Shown here: positions 15,001-25,008 of the stretch, piece after piece
How positions within the stretch are numbered: position 1 is the stretch's first letter
Layout: each line of letters opens with the position of its first letter
Assembly (NCBI GenBank): GCA_012064415.1
Contig: SSNU01000088.1
Span: 62,001-126,000 of the forward strand
Source: Gyrodactylus bullatarudis
Taxonomy: Eukaryota; Platyhelminthes; Monogenea; Gyrodactylidea; Gyrodactylidae
Direction of reading: 5' to 3'
Length of the DNA: 64,000 bases
Made by a program: the position numbers and the translations under genes
The notes under the pieces: generated by a model
What the model was told of the DNA's origin: nothing
The model's database searches: none
The model's input: only the letters and a program-made list of their open reading frames with translations

Positions 15001-18000
15001 TAGCAAGTTTTAGTAATTTTGCATAGTTTGGAAATAGCAATTTTAGCAAAACTAAAAATACCACCTGAACTCGTCATAATTTATGACTCATAAATTATGA
15101 CCTATAAACACAAAATATTCTTGGAAAATTTTCCTCTTTGAATTTCAAACGGCTTATTTATCGTCAAAAAATTCTTGGTATTGGAAAGTTCAGTTATTAA
15201 CTAAAAGTTAATCAAATTCTAGCTGATTCATATTCCTTTATTATTGTCTGAGTTCTCCTGCTTTATGTTTGCCAAATGTTAATTTTTTGGTAGACTTGTG
15301 AAAAGTTTTACATTTGTTTCATGTTAAATATTCTATTAAAGTTTTTCCTTCAACTAGAACATATTGGTATACCTAGGCAGACTTTTCTTAGCACATCCGA
15401 GTTATTCCATTTTCAGATGATATTACAATAGGTATGATATTACAAACAACCGATCAGAACTTATCTTCCTCCATAATTGAAGATGGTAATAATAATCTGT
15501 AACTGAGGTGACTGAAATTAACTTAAACGAAATTGCAAAAATAGTCAATATTAATTTCGATGTAGAAAGACCTGAGGATTTTAAACATATATTTTTAATC
15601 TACACAGGAAAAAGTAAGAGATGCTATATTGTAATTTTTAAACCAACTACAAATCCACTGCTCACCTTAATTCATTCATTTTCAATGATCACCCTTGCTC
15701 ATCCTTCTACTGGCTATAACTTTTAAAGACCTGAAGTTGGTTGATATGAAGTTATGAATCTATGACTTTTACAGAAATCTCGATTCTTTCATCAAAAATT
15801 CGAATTTGACAGAGATATTTTGGAATCCACTTTTACGATTTTGAAGAAGAAAATTTTTATGAAAAATATGGTCATTTTTCAAACTCCCATTTGGCGCCAA
15901 AATCCCGTTTTTTCGAACTTTGAGCTGAAAATTTTTATTGATTTGAAAGTGGGAGGCTGATCGAAAGAGTTTTTTCAAGATCAAGATTAGACAAGATAAT
16001 CAATTCAACTAAATCTTAACTGAATTTCAGTTTTTTAATCATTTTCTCTACTTGAAAATCAATGAAATTTCGATAATTTAAAATCTCTCGAAAATTGGGA
16101 AACTGTCGATAATTTGACGGTGCTATTCAGCTTTCTTGTCTAATCTTGGCTAATAAATGATTTTGCAGTCGAAAGAAGATGAATAAGCACAAATGTACGC
16201 TTCTCATTCAAGATCTATAGATCTTTTCTCAAATCTTAACCCATCAAACTCTGCTATCGGGTTTTCAAGTGAACCTAAAGTTTTTACAACTTGGCTAGAG
16301 AGGCTATTCGCTACGGAAATAAGAAGAAGGCCAATGTCCTTTTATTGTTTTGTTTGTATTCTCTTTCAATTACAGAAAAGTGAATCTCGACTTTCTAATC
16401 TCCTTTTTTTTCTACAAAAGGTACACTCTACTATTTACTTTTGTTGTCTGCTCTGTCTGGTCTACTGAATGATTACACACAGTAACACACGCCCCTATAC
16501 AAAATATGTATTACATATTTAATATACTATAATTATGTATAATTTCTTGAACAATATTATTCTTACTTTCTGGCCAAACTTGTATAGATATTTGTATAGA
16601 GAGAAGTAGAAAAAGTTTTGATCCTTGCTAGGAGAGTAATGATGTAATTTGATTAGTTTTGAAGAAAAAGTTCAACTTCTAAATTTCCGGTTACATTTTC
16701 CATCCATTTTGATAATTGATAATATTCATATGTAGTTCAATTCTCCACAATTACGTAAAATTTCTAGTTTTTAGTCAGCATCTCCGTAATCGACAAAAAT
16801 CACAAACTCAAACGTTCAAAAACTGGCCAACTTTTTGGAAATTTCTTTTTATTCTGATAACTTTCAAATAATAATAAATTCTCATCTTTAAAAAACAATC
16901 ATAAGGTTTCTTGATTCCCAAAAGAGGCCACAATTTCAAAGACTGGCGTGGGAAGTGTCTCTTGAAATTTCTTGCCCTTGTTCAAAATGGATATATAAAG
17001 TACACACTGTTAACTACACAAAGCACCCCTTCCCCTTCATCTCTCTGATTCTATGAAATTATTACTTTTACTTTTTATTTTTGAATCAATTCTAAAATGT
17101 CCATCTATATATTAGGAATCCAAAGTTCAGCTGTTTACTCGGCCATCTCGGCAATGACTAACGGATTAGCTGGTAAGGCAAGACGAATCAGCCTTGGCAC
17201 CTCAGCTGGACCCCCATCAATGCCTCCTGCTCCCGGTAATAATAATAATAACTCTGTCAGTTCTATTAATTCACAGAGTGTCTTCAAAAAGTTTTTCAAC
17301 AAAAAGACCAAGGTACGTATCTTGATGATCATTTACATATGATGTATCAAAATTTATCATTCTATCCGTTACGTCAAGTGTTTGTAATATAAATCATTTG
17401 CTTTTTCTTCTTACATTCCTAATCATAATTATATAAATTGGTCACAATTTTTGATGTACTCTTTTACAATTGCTGTATAAGAAAAACTGTTTCGTGCCTC
17501 CGTACTAATACTACTAATGAAAATTAGGACACCATCTTCTGGAGTAACGTAAACTACTGTAATATAAAATGGTTAGAGAGTTGAAAAATGCATTATATGA
17601 GTCTTGTGAGACAGAATGTAGAATAGAACATCTATTGTAGGGACCCCCATTGCATTGCCTTGAACAATTACACGTACAGAAACAAGTATCTAGAAACAAT
17701 TAATTCAATTACTTACAATTACTTGTTCAAATTCTAACTTTAATACTACTGAAAAGCGAAAATACATATAAAAATTATTATCATTTATTACTGTATTTTA
17801 TGTCAAATGGCTTATTTCTTTTACAATTAATAAATATTATCATCTGAACATGTTCCAATGAAAGGTTCGTTCGAAAATCTGTTTTCAAATGTTACTAAAT
17901 ATCCTATCACTCGGTGATGAAGAAGCTGTTCGACTCGATATATAAGGGGCTAAATTAGAAAATCTAGGAAACATATTTTAATTTGATCTTCACCATTTCA

Positions 18001-21000
18001 GTTTCATATTCTCCCCCATTCTGTTTCCCTGAAACATCCTGTATGAAATTTATTGTACTCACTTTGCATATTTAGGTCTGAGCATCAGTAGAAACTTCAG
18101 TATCACAGTTGTTGCATTTGGCCTTTTTTCACCTTCAACTCCTCAGAATGAGACCAGACTTAATTTCTTTTTCTTCCCGTATTTTGGAGTCATAAGGTTG
18201 ACGAATTATTGTAAGAAGAATTAGTCGTTCAAGAATTATTGAATTAGCCAATCAGAATCGAGCATTACTAAGTACTTTCAATTAATTGGTCAATTACAAT
18301 TACTTGTTTTCACAACCATAACAATTAATTGAATTGATAAATACTTGTTTTCTTAAGCCTTGATTGCTACAATGCAATGCAATGCGGGTCCATAACACTG
18401 GTGATCATGGAAAATTTTTTTTAAGGTCTGTTAAAAAAGTAAATAATTTCAGGATCAAAATTTTATGCTGATTCCAAATCTGTTCTCAGAATCCTGATAT
18501 CGTTCTCAGTTTCAGAGATAATGGGGAAAAACGAATTTTGGGAAAATATCTAATTAAAAATATTTTTAAATTAGATTTTCGCAAAATTAATTATAGTTAA
18601 TTAAGATTTTTTAGATAAAGTTAGAAAGTATAAAATTCTGCGTCGAATGATGGGTCTTTTAGGTGGGTTTGAGGAAAATAAGCCGCTAAAATTTGCGGTC
18701 AAAGTAAAAAAAAATTTTTTTTTCTAATTTTTGGTAAAATTTTCTGCTTTCATCTCCTGAAAAATCTGGTTTCCAATGAGATATTTCAAAATTTTAAAAA
18801 GAAATCTAGTTCAAAATTTTGTGCTGATTCCGAATCTGGTGTTTTCTTTTCCATACCTATCTCGAGTCTCCCAGAATGCATCTGAATCATTGAGTGCTTT
18901 TTTAGCCCGAGTATTAATCCCCCTTTTTATCAATGTTTTTTTTTAAGGTTTATGCACACACCTTAGTTCTTCGAAGATGGAAAGATTGTTTTAAGATGAT
19001 CCTAAAAAAATCACCATTTGGACCTCATGATCTTAATTCTTTCTTTGTGATCAATTTAAAAAATTTACTCAATTTAATAGAACTCACCAAATTTCATAAA
19101 AAATATATCATTGGATTTATTATATTTTTAGGTGATTTTAATCGTCCAACAATAGTCTGATATACAATTTTCAAGATTAGTTTCCGAATACCGAGTCTCT
19201 AGTTCTTTCATCTCCTGATGGAATTTTTCACCTTGCTCATCAGATATGTTTCCCAGTGGTCCAGCATCAAATAGATCCAAATGATGTTTAAGGAAGTGTA
19301 ACTTCATACTCATCAGACATCCCAAATTCTCATAAGACTCAATGAGCTCATCAATCATTTGGTCACTGTCTATATGCCTTGTATTTCCAAAAAAGTATCG
19401 ACATATATTTTTAAATGCTAACCAAGCTGGTCGTTCAACATCGATAAGAGAAAATTCAAATGCATCATCTTCCATCAGGCTTCTTATTTGTGGTCCAGTG
19501 AATATGCCAGCTTCAATTTTCATGTTACTCAGCTCAGTAAATTTTTCCTTAATGTATTCTATCGAGAATGAATTTCTTGTGACTAGAGCTCGAATAAATT
19601 GTTTGAAAATCCCAAGTTTAAGATGAAGTGGTGGCAAAATAATTCTATCATTAGGGATTAAAGCCGGGTGTAGACGATTGTGACTCAGATCGGCTGTTCT
19701 CTCAGGTGGTTGTCCTTGAGTGTAGTGCCTCAGTCTATCTCTTGAGTTCCATAAACAAATATAACAAGGATGTTTCGTAAATCCAAGCTGGAGACCAAAT
19801 AAAAGAGCAATAACTTGAAAATCAGCAACTATTTTAAAATTGTATCGATGATAAGAAATTTTTCTTAAAATCATCTGACAAGATTCATATGTCTCTTTAT
19901 GAGTTCTTGACAGACCTTAAAAAAAATTTTCCATGACCACCAGTCTATAATCTATCGTCAAGCCCTAACGTCTTCTTTTATTATCGAATAAAAGTATTGT
20001 ACTGCCAATTATCTATTTACTCTTGATCTCTTATACTTTCTTACCATCTACCATAGAGGTCTATTATGGTTATTCTCTTAACCCTCAGATTTCCTAATCT
20101 GTTTTATCTCGTGACTATAGCATTTGATCTTTTCTCTTTTATTTGTTCTCTAAAGCTATTCTCGATGGGATTTTTACAAAAATTAAAATCATAATTTTGA
20201 AGCAAGTAATTGTTCTGCATAAATTGACTATAGCATTTTTAACTTGCTACCTAACTGTGTGTTGCCTTCTGGCTTGTATTGGTCTATCTGTATAAAAAAA
20301 AGAAGAAAAAAAGGGTGTATTTCTTGAAAAATAATAAGGATTATAAGAATTATAGTGATTGTTATAATTAGGGTCTCAAAAAGTCAAAAGTTATATCTTA
20401 GTCTGTGAATCTACAGGTTTTAAAACTCTAAAAAAAACTTGATAGAACACCAAGCTTTTAAGTTATAAAGTCATATTAGGCCATATTTCTAATCATTTAT
20501 ATCCTTAAATCTGATTGATTGTTAGCACATTTGTAGTCACATTCCCCTCACAAACATTCAACACAGCAATACATAAATTCAACAAAAACGGTCAATCCTA
20601 GGAAATTCGAGGAAATATAAAAGCAAAAGTGGTTCCTGATGAATTCATCGATACTATTTATATTGATGAAGAAGATTTGCAACCGAGAAGTCAATTGTAT
20701 AAAAGATCTTTTCAAATTACAAGTTCATCGAGAATAGCTTTAGATATGCTAATTACGAATCTATTTCTATCATGTGATGAGATAAGTCATCTTCAGCTTT
20801 GGCTACGCTAATAGTTAATTATAAAAGAAAGGTGAACACAAAAGATTGAGCTCTATTTCGGGCATACTCTTCAGTTTTCAAATGCCAAATAGATCAATAT
20901 ATTACAAAATTATTTCTGGTTGAGGAGTTAGAAATTTAAAAATTGGCTCATTTTTTGATCCAAAGCTTTGCAGATACTGTCCAGACGATTGCATATTCGA

Positions 21001-23019
21001 GTATGATTAGTATGACTTTGAGAAATAGTCTTTCTATTTAAAAACGTTTTATGAAAAAGATTTTTTTTCATTTTCAAAGTAATCAACCTTCTTTGAACTA
21101 TAGTATAGTATTGCACGTGTTAGATAAAAGATAAAGTTGTGATCTTTGCTTATCCCAAAAGATAATTTAATCTCGTTGCTAAAATGTTAAATGTGATAGA
21201 AAAAACTAGTCAAGATTGTTTAGGTTTATTTATCAAATAATAATGATATTAGGAATAGTCTACTGTCTGTAGTGCTTGAAAAGTTCTCTCTCCAGAGTAT
21301 TTCCGGGAAAGAGAATCATCCATTTGATAAGCAACTCTCCGGGGATCTCGACTCTACAGAATACGCTGTTCCCAGTGAAATGATTTCATCAGATCATCCA
21401 GTTAATCCCCTCTTTCAAACTGCATCGCCATGGCGTCGTGGTACTGGACTTAAACAAAGTGTCCGCTGGCGTTCCATAACCCGAAGACGAAAGAGTTCCA
21501 TAGCCAGTTCAATATTTGGATTAAGCTCTGATCATCAAGATGGTGATGATACCTCTTCTATATATCAGACGCCATTAGTCAGACCTCAAAATGATCTTCT
21601 TACAGTCCTCAGATCTGCTCATAGCACTGGAAACTTGGTATTTATTCAGAGACAATCATTTTGGTTTTTTTCTTTCTTTTCGGGATTAATTATAATTATT
21701 ACACACACAATTAACAATCCTTTTATACTCTGATTTAAACACTCCCTCCCGCAGACTCATCATTCTCCCACCCACAAACCCTGTAATTATTTTTTCATCC
21801 TTAACCTCATAATCTCATCATCGTACATTTACCAGATGTATTAATTCTGTATGGTCACTCACTAACTCTTTTGCTTTTAACCCGGCTAAAATTCTGATTG
21901 TAGGAATTTACTCAATGCTCTCTTTCTACAATCACTTTATTATTTCTATAGTTTCAAAATCTAAAACCCAATAGACACGATAAAACTACACTTTTTTTCT
22001 TAAATTTCACCAGAGGCCACTTTCTTTCCATGACCGGCGGTGACTTTATCAATCACTTATTTGATCTCGCTTTCTATTAGTTTGTTTTGTTTTCATTTTA
22101 GTCCTTAAAAATAGCAGATTTTTCATTTTTTGATCTCTCGCCTTTCTTTTCCAGACAATATCAGGACTCAAGAATGACATCCTCTCAAATAACAGAAATC
22201 AAATTAAGTAAGTAATAAATAAACTTCTAAATAATTATTATTGCATTTATTCATTTTATTCACAGATCAGAGAATGGTGATCATTACGGTCTCAACAGTT
22301 ATAACTCTCACGGGAATGTTATGGCAGACAGTAGTGATTTTAGCGATTCCTCTGAAGATATTGATCACAACTTTAACAATTTAAACAATGATAAAGATGT
22401 TATAAATCGAACTATTAATGGTAATGATCAAAAAGTATCCTGCTTGCCCAGCCATTATGCTGCTATTCCGTTGAGAAATGAAAAGCCCCTTCCTGCCGAC
22501 CATAATTCCGCTGCAAGTCCCAAGAATGGACTATATAATGATCGAAATAATAATGATTATACCCAAGATAACTTGGAATCCAATGATGAGGAAATTATCG
22601 GAACTTGTATAGCCTTGTACGACTTTGACGCTAGCGATATGCCAGACCAATATTTTTCCTTCAATCAAGGCGAGCAATTCAAGTTGTATTTGAGCGAAGA
22701 AGACGAAAGGAATGGTTGGTATAAAGTTAAAAGCATAACCCTCAAAAAAATTGGGTTTGTTCCAGTTTCCTATATGGAAGTGATGAATTCGAAATTAAAT
22801 TCCTCTGCCAACAATAGTCTATCACCAGTGTCAACTACTACCCTCAAAAAGCAACAGGAATCTCAGAAGAAAAATGGGTGTCATGATCACTCTAGTTATA
22901 TTTCCCCAGAGAAGCCTGTAAGAAGAAAAATTATCCCTGTTTCTCCCTTGCCCACCAAGAGACCGCCAGCTATGCGGATGCCTTCCCTAGCTAATATGAA
23001 CATAGACACAGATCTTTAG
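2..23019 (+). CDS. F-BAR/SH3 adaptor, CIP4/FBP17 (TOCA)-like, 5'-partial, 7 exons
   Basis: Exons read as 2-79, 1039-1314, 14124-14418, 17116-17312, 21296-21637, 22155-22207 and 22266-23019. All junctions are GT/AG and keep phase, giving 664 residues in the window; the 5' end lies off the left edge. The first two exons encode the charged helical end of an F-BAR domain (KARQDYSIALEQFN, then RVDNTKNLMNVMTDRF). The third carries EKPPGDIPFKDL, which matches the PPGDIEFEDY segment that follows the F-BAR in FBP17. A basic linker follows (FKKFFNKKTK; WRRGTG...RRRKSS), then a C-terminal SH3 domain at about 22600-22780 (ALYDFDAS; GWYKV; GFVPVSYMEV) and a basic proline-containing tail. TOCA proteins bend membranes and link Cdc42 to N-WASP at endocytic sites. 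I see no HR1 (Cdc42-binding) domain, which this family normally has between F-BAR and SH3, so the exact subfamily is uncertain; Nostrin-like is the main alternative. A polyA signal lies at 23249-23254. Confidence 0.8.
80..1038. other. Intron 1 of the F-BAR/SH3 gene
   Basis: Bounded by GTGAGT at 80 and an AG before 1039, joining phase-0 exons. AT-rich; I see no gene or clear repeat inside. Confidence 0.7.
1590..1710 (+). repeat. Dispersed repeat, copy 1 of 2
   Basis: The segment around GAGCAGTCTGTATGAC recurs at about 49728-49850 in the same orientation with scattered substitutions. Both copies include 'aatgaattttactac' and a run ending in 'tctgata'. A weaker partial match starts near 52430. 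The element type is unknown. Confidence 0.7.
2920..2985 (+). repeat. Partial copy of the MITE found at 41369-41653 and 48116-48380
   Basis: Contains GCGTAGTAAAAATTCATTG followed by 'agcggcgatttgaaaaa', almost identical to the two more complete copies in the receptor introns. Terminal repeats are not recognisable here. Confidence 0.7.
9945..10022 (-). repeat. Possible tRNA-derived SINE head
   Basis: On the minus strand the segment begins GGTCCGATGTGGCATAGTGG. The part TGGCATAGTGG fits the tRNA A-box (box A promoter). A weak B-box-like stretch (GGTCCTAGGGTC) follows about 50 bases downstream. No 3' acceptor half pairs with GGTCCGA, so it is not a complete tRNA gene. A degenerate tRNA or a SINE head is the best reading, with low certainty. 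Confidence 0.3.
11458..11520 (+). repeat. Dispersed repeat shared with 57745-57810
   Basis: Both copies contain 'ctttattttcgtc' followed by a 'cttcagacc' or 'catcagacc' motif and 'caccgac' at the same spacing. A second linked pair (10320-10365 and 57590-57635) shares 'ggtctaaaatt' and a following 'ttgaa' context, so the two blocks may belong to one element about 1 kb long at 10.3-11.5 kb. Confidence 0.55.
13800..14050 (-). repeat. Dispersed repeat, inverted relative to 15755-16150
   Basis: Contains 'ttggcgccaaatc' preceded by 'gctcaaaattcgaaaaaa' and 'ccactttcaaa'. The reverse complement of about 15870-15990 shows the same blocks in the same order. It ends next to the acceptor of the exon at 14124. 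Confidence 0.55.
14419..17115. other. Intron 3 of the F-BAR/SH3 gene
   Basis: Donor GTATTT at 14419 (phase 1), acceptor AG before 17116. Contains the repeat at 15755-16150. The open frames at 15508-15726 and 16193-16468 have no recognisable domain and are not needed for phase, so I treat them as chance. Confidence 0.6.
15755..16150 (+). repeat. Dispersed AT-rich repeat with 'tggcgccaaaa' core
   Basis: Shares inverted blocks with 13800-14050. Its end 'ttcagctttcttgtctaa' near 16130 corresponds to 'ttcggctttcttgtctaa' near 13820. The start 'tatgacttttacagaa' resembles 51237-51300. No coding capacity; probably a decayed foldback element. Confidence 0.5.
17641..18390. mobile_element. MITE with GGACCC/GGGTCC terminal inverted repeats
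   Basis: The left end GGACCCCCATTGCATTGC is the inverse of the right end GCAATGCAATGCGGGTCC apart from one base. Inside each end lie further inverted-related blocks (ACAATTACTTGTT, AATTAATTGAATT, ACAAGTAT). About 750 bp and no coding capacity. The right end stops 6 bases before the next TIR element, so one may have inserted beside the other. Confidence 0.7.
18397..19944. mobile_element. TIR DNA element carrying a truncated coding segment
   Basis: The ends are inverted repeats of 35 bases with one mismatch. The left end (18397-18431) begins ACTGGTGATCATGGAAAA; the right end (19910-19944) read in reverse begins ACTGGTGGTCATGGAAAA. Both end in AAGGTCTGT. Flanking bases (ccataac and ctataat) are similar but not a clean target-site duplication. 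The element is 1.55 kb and its only substantial coding content is the minus-strand frame at 19128-19913. No transposase was recognised, so it is probably non-autonomous; the superfamily is undetermined. Confidence 0.8.
19128..19913 (-). pseudogene. Truncated repeat-family hypothetical protein inside the TIR element
   Basis: The open frame has an ATG at 19874 (248 aa) and reads further upstream through RTHKETYESCQ until a TAA inside the right TIR. The sequence resembles a repeated hypothetical protein family that I recall from transposon-rich arthropod and cnidarian genomes. Shared marks are the ADFQVIALLFGLQLGFTKHP segment with CYICLWNSR, IILPPLHLKLGIFKQF, an IFTGPQIR block, then SDEQGEKFHQEM and a C-terminal DYCW. 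The family's long N-terminal part is missing. The frame is intact from the TIR to the stop, so the copy is either young or recently captured. Function unknown. The conserved Cys/His/Asp/Glu residues could mean an enzyme or transposase-like core, but this is speculation. Confidence 0.65.
20240..20300 (-). repeat. Short dispersed repeat, copy of 41285-41345
   Basis: 'cttctggcttgtattggtct' followed by 'atctgta' is present here and, in reverse orientation, at about 41288-41343. 'cttgctacctgac' or 'cttgctacctaac' stands just ahead in both and also occurs near 61420. Confidence 0.65.
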
Positions 23020-23278
23020 TCATTTAGTTTTTTGATTATTTGTTTTTTTCTGGTTTCATATTGCAAGAAAATTTTCCTTTTAACCATCAATGATCCCTAT
23101 AACCCATCAGACCCTTTGCAACTTTACATTGGAATTAGAATTTTGATATAAAATTTTCAGACCAACATTATTTGATTGATTTTAAAAGTCAACACCGAGA
23201 AGACAATCTTTTATTTACATTTACATGAAGCTCATGAGTGATTTGAAAAATAAAAAGTTATAATTGAAAAGAATCTCA

Positions 23279-23554
23279 TTAGTTTTTTTTGAAATGTTTA
23301 GCGCTGTGTCTAAGTTTGGCTCTAAGTTTCGCAAATTTCGTAGGGTCTGAAAATATTAAAAAGTGTAAATCTAGAACACTGGCCTTGTAGTTATCTTCAT
23401 CTTCGAAACAAAGATATTTCATAGATAGGTTGTTTAAATCGTAGTCAATAGGTTTCATCGAACATGACTCACGTTTCCTGTTACCGCAGTAGTTCATCGA
23501 AAATAGTATCGTCAATTCAACTGACTCAATTGAATAGGGCTTAATGTTAACCAT
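23279..23554 (-). CDS. Uncharacterised 91-aa protein
   Basis: Single-exon frame of 91 codons starting at 23554 and ending in a very basic tail (KLRAKLRHSAKHFKKN). The middle is acidic to neutral (CFEDEDNY), with no signal peptide or membrane segment. I do not recognise a domain. Support for a real gene: it starts 141 bp from the STE24 start on the other strand, a natural bidirectional promoter; an AATAAA signal on its strand lies 64-69 bases after the stop (TTTATT at 23210-23215); and its codons look more balanced than the surrounding AT-rich DNA. It converges on the F-BAR/SH3 gene, whose polyA signal (23249-23254) lies between this gene's stop and its own signal. The basic tail could bind nucleic acid or be a nuclear signal, but that is inference. 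Confidence 0.55.
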   Translation of the reverse strand: MVNIKPYSIESVELTILFSMNYCGNRKRESCSMKPIDYDLNNLSMKYLCFEDEDNYKASVLDLHFLIFSDPTKFAKLRAKLRHSAKHFKKN

Positions 23555-23695
23555 GTAAACAAAAATCTGTTTACCGATAACAAAATATTTGTTGTTTAAA
23601 CTAGGGGTCTAAATCTAAAGGGTCAAAAATTTCAAAAATAGTGTAACGGTTAACAATCGGTTGAGCATTCCAAATTATTACAGTTAACTTGCATT
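23555..23695. promoter_or_regulatory. Putative bidirectional promoter (91-aa gene / STE24)
   Basis: The two starts face apart with only 141 bp between them. The segment contains the closely spaced motifs 'aacggtt' and 'atcggtt' (about 23645-23662). No TATA box stands out. Shared promoter function is inferred from geometry. Confidence 0.45.
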
Positions 23696-24997
23696 ATGAT
23701 TAACTATGCTCTGAATACCATTTTCTATTCCTGGTTAGCGTATTTGTTTGCTCAGTATGTGACAGTTCGTCAAATTAAAGTTAAGAAAAATACTCAAAAA
23801 TGTCCTGTACAGTTAGAATCCATGTATACTACCGAAATCTTTGAAAAGGCTCGTCATTACTCTATAGACAAACTTCAATTCGGAATTGTGAAAAGTCTTT
23901 ACTCTAAAATTCGTGACTCTTATATTTTATACTATGGAATATTGCCAATTGTTTGGAATTTTTGTAAGACAGATAATGATTTATTATCAACTTCCTATCT
24001 GATTATATTCAGTTCTCTAGTTGGATTGATCGAAGATCTTCCTTGGAAGTATTACTCTACATTTGTAATTGAAGAAAAACATGGTTTCAACAAGCAAACC
24101 CTTTCTTTCTTTATTAAAGACACAATCAAATCATTTTTGATTGGAACTCTAATATCCGTCCCAATCTTCACCACATTAGTTTACATTATTGAAATTGGAG
24201 GTGAAAACTTTTATTTTTACACTTCTATATTTCTATTTATTGCGATGATGTTTCTGATGCACATCTATCCCACATGGATTGCCCCACTCTTTGACAACTA
24301 TCAAGAGCTTCCTGAATCTGAATTGAAAAAGAAAATCTACGCCTTAGCTTCTAGAATTAATTTTCCTCTGAAAAAACTTTTTGTTGTCGAAGGATCAGCT
24401 AGATCAAGTCACTCCAACGCCTACATGTATGGTTTTGGGTCGAATAAGCGAATTGTCCTCTATGATACACTCATTAAAGGCTTTGTGTTTCCTGGCAAAG
24501 AAGAAAAGGATGCGACTACCAAGGGTTGTGAAAAAGATGAAGAGATAGAAGGTGTACTCGCTCATGAATTGGGTCATTGGAAATTCGGCCATACTATCAT
24601 TCATCTGTCCTTTAGTCAGATTAACATCTTTGCAATGTTCTTCCTCTTTAGTCAAATGATTGGTGTTGATGAAATATATCAAAGTTTCTCCTTTGCTCGG
24701 AACGAGTGCCCGATTATAATGAAAATGTATCTTATCTTCTCAGTTATTTTGGAAATTTATTCTGACATCATGGGGCTCATCCAGACTGTCATGACGAGAA
24801 TATTTGAGAATCAAGCTGATCGTTTCGCAGTAGAACTTGGTTATGGGAAATATTTACAAAGTTCACTCATCATACTCTCCCTTGACAACTTATCTTTTCC
24901 AGTTGATGACTGGCTTTATTCCTGGATCCACTTCAGTCATCCAACTGTCCTCGAAAGAATTGAATCAATTGACAAAGAAATGAAAAAATCGAATTAA
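23696..24997 (+). CDS. STE24: CAAX prenyl protease 1 (STE24/ZMPSTE24 family), intronless
   Basis: 433-residue M48 zinc metalloprotease of the ER and inner nuclear membrane. The family removes the last three residues of farnesylated CAAX proteins and, for substrates such as prelamin A or yeast a-factor, makes a second cut. Zinc ligands are visible: HELGH at residues 290-294 and Glu371 in the FENQAD motif. Other family marks are FVIEEKHGFN, IAPLFDNY, VVEGSARSSHSNAYMYGFG, KRIVLYDTL, and the C-terminal DNLSFPVDDWLYSWIHFSHP. Several hydrophobic helices precede and follow the catalytic motif. Human ZMPSTE24 is about 475 residues; the shorter length here comes mainly from the loop before HELGH. There is no intron. 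The start is the first ATG of the frame and gives the expected N-terminal helix. A polyA signal is at 25028-25033. The stop lies 11 bases from the stop of the converging gene. Confidence 0.95.
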   Translation: MINYALNTIFYSWLAYLFAQYVTVRQIKVKKNTQKCPVQLESMYTTEIFEKARHYSIDKLQFGIVKSLYSKIRDSYILYYGILPIVWNFCKTDNDLLSTSYLIIFSSLVGLIEDLPWKYYSTFVIEEKHGFNKQTLSFFIKDTIKSFLIGTLISVPIFTTLVYIIEIGGENFYFYTSIFLFIAMMFLMHIYPTWIAPLFDNYQELPESELKKKIYALASRINFPLKKLFVVEGSARSSHSNAYMYGFGSNKRIVLYDTLIKGFVFPGKEEKDATTKGCEKDEEIEGVLAHELGHWKFGHTIIHLSFSQINIFAMFFLFSQMIGVDEIYQSFSFARNECPIIMKMYLIFSVILEIYSDIMGLIQTVMTRIFENQADRFAVELGYGKYLQSSLIILSLDNLSFPVDDWLYSWIHFSHPTVLERIESIDKEMKKSN

Positions 24998-25008
24998 CAT
25001 GTGTATTT

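Larger units (their letters stand above)
17313..21295. other. Intron 4 of the F-BAR/SH3 gene, with two DNA transposon relics
   Basis: Donor GTACGT at 17313, acceptor CCAG before 21296, joining phase-0 exons. It holds the MITE at 17641-18390 and the TIR element at 18397-19944. The open frame at 20629-20811 (VPDEFIDTIYIDEEDL) has no recognised domain; an extra exon there cannot be excluded. Confidence 0.6.

Noticed and set aside
16193..16468. 91-codon frame that might be an extra exon of the F-BAR/SH3 gene
   Set aside because: The flanking exons already join in phase, and the sequence is Phe/Leu/Cys-rich in its second half with no family resemblance.
19342..19626. 94-codon plus-strand frame inside the TIR element
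   Set aside because: Antisense to the better supported minus-strand frame at 19128-19913, which matches a recurrent protein family.
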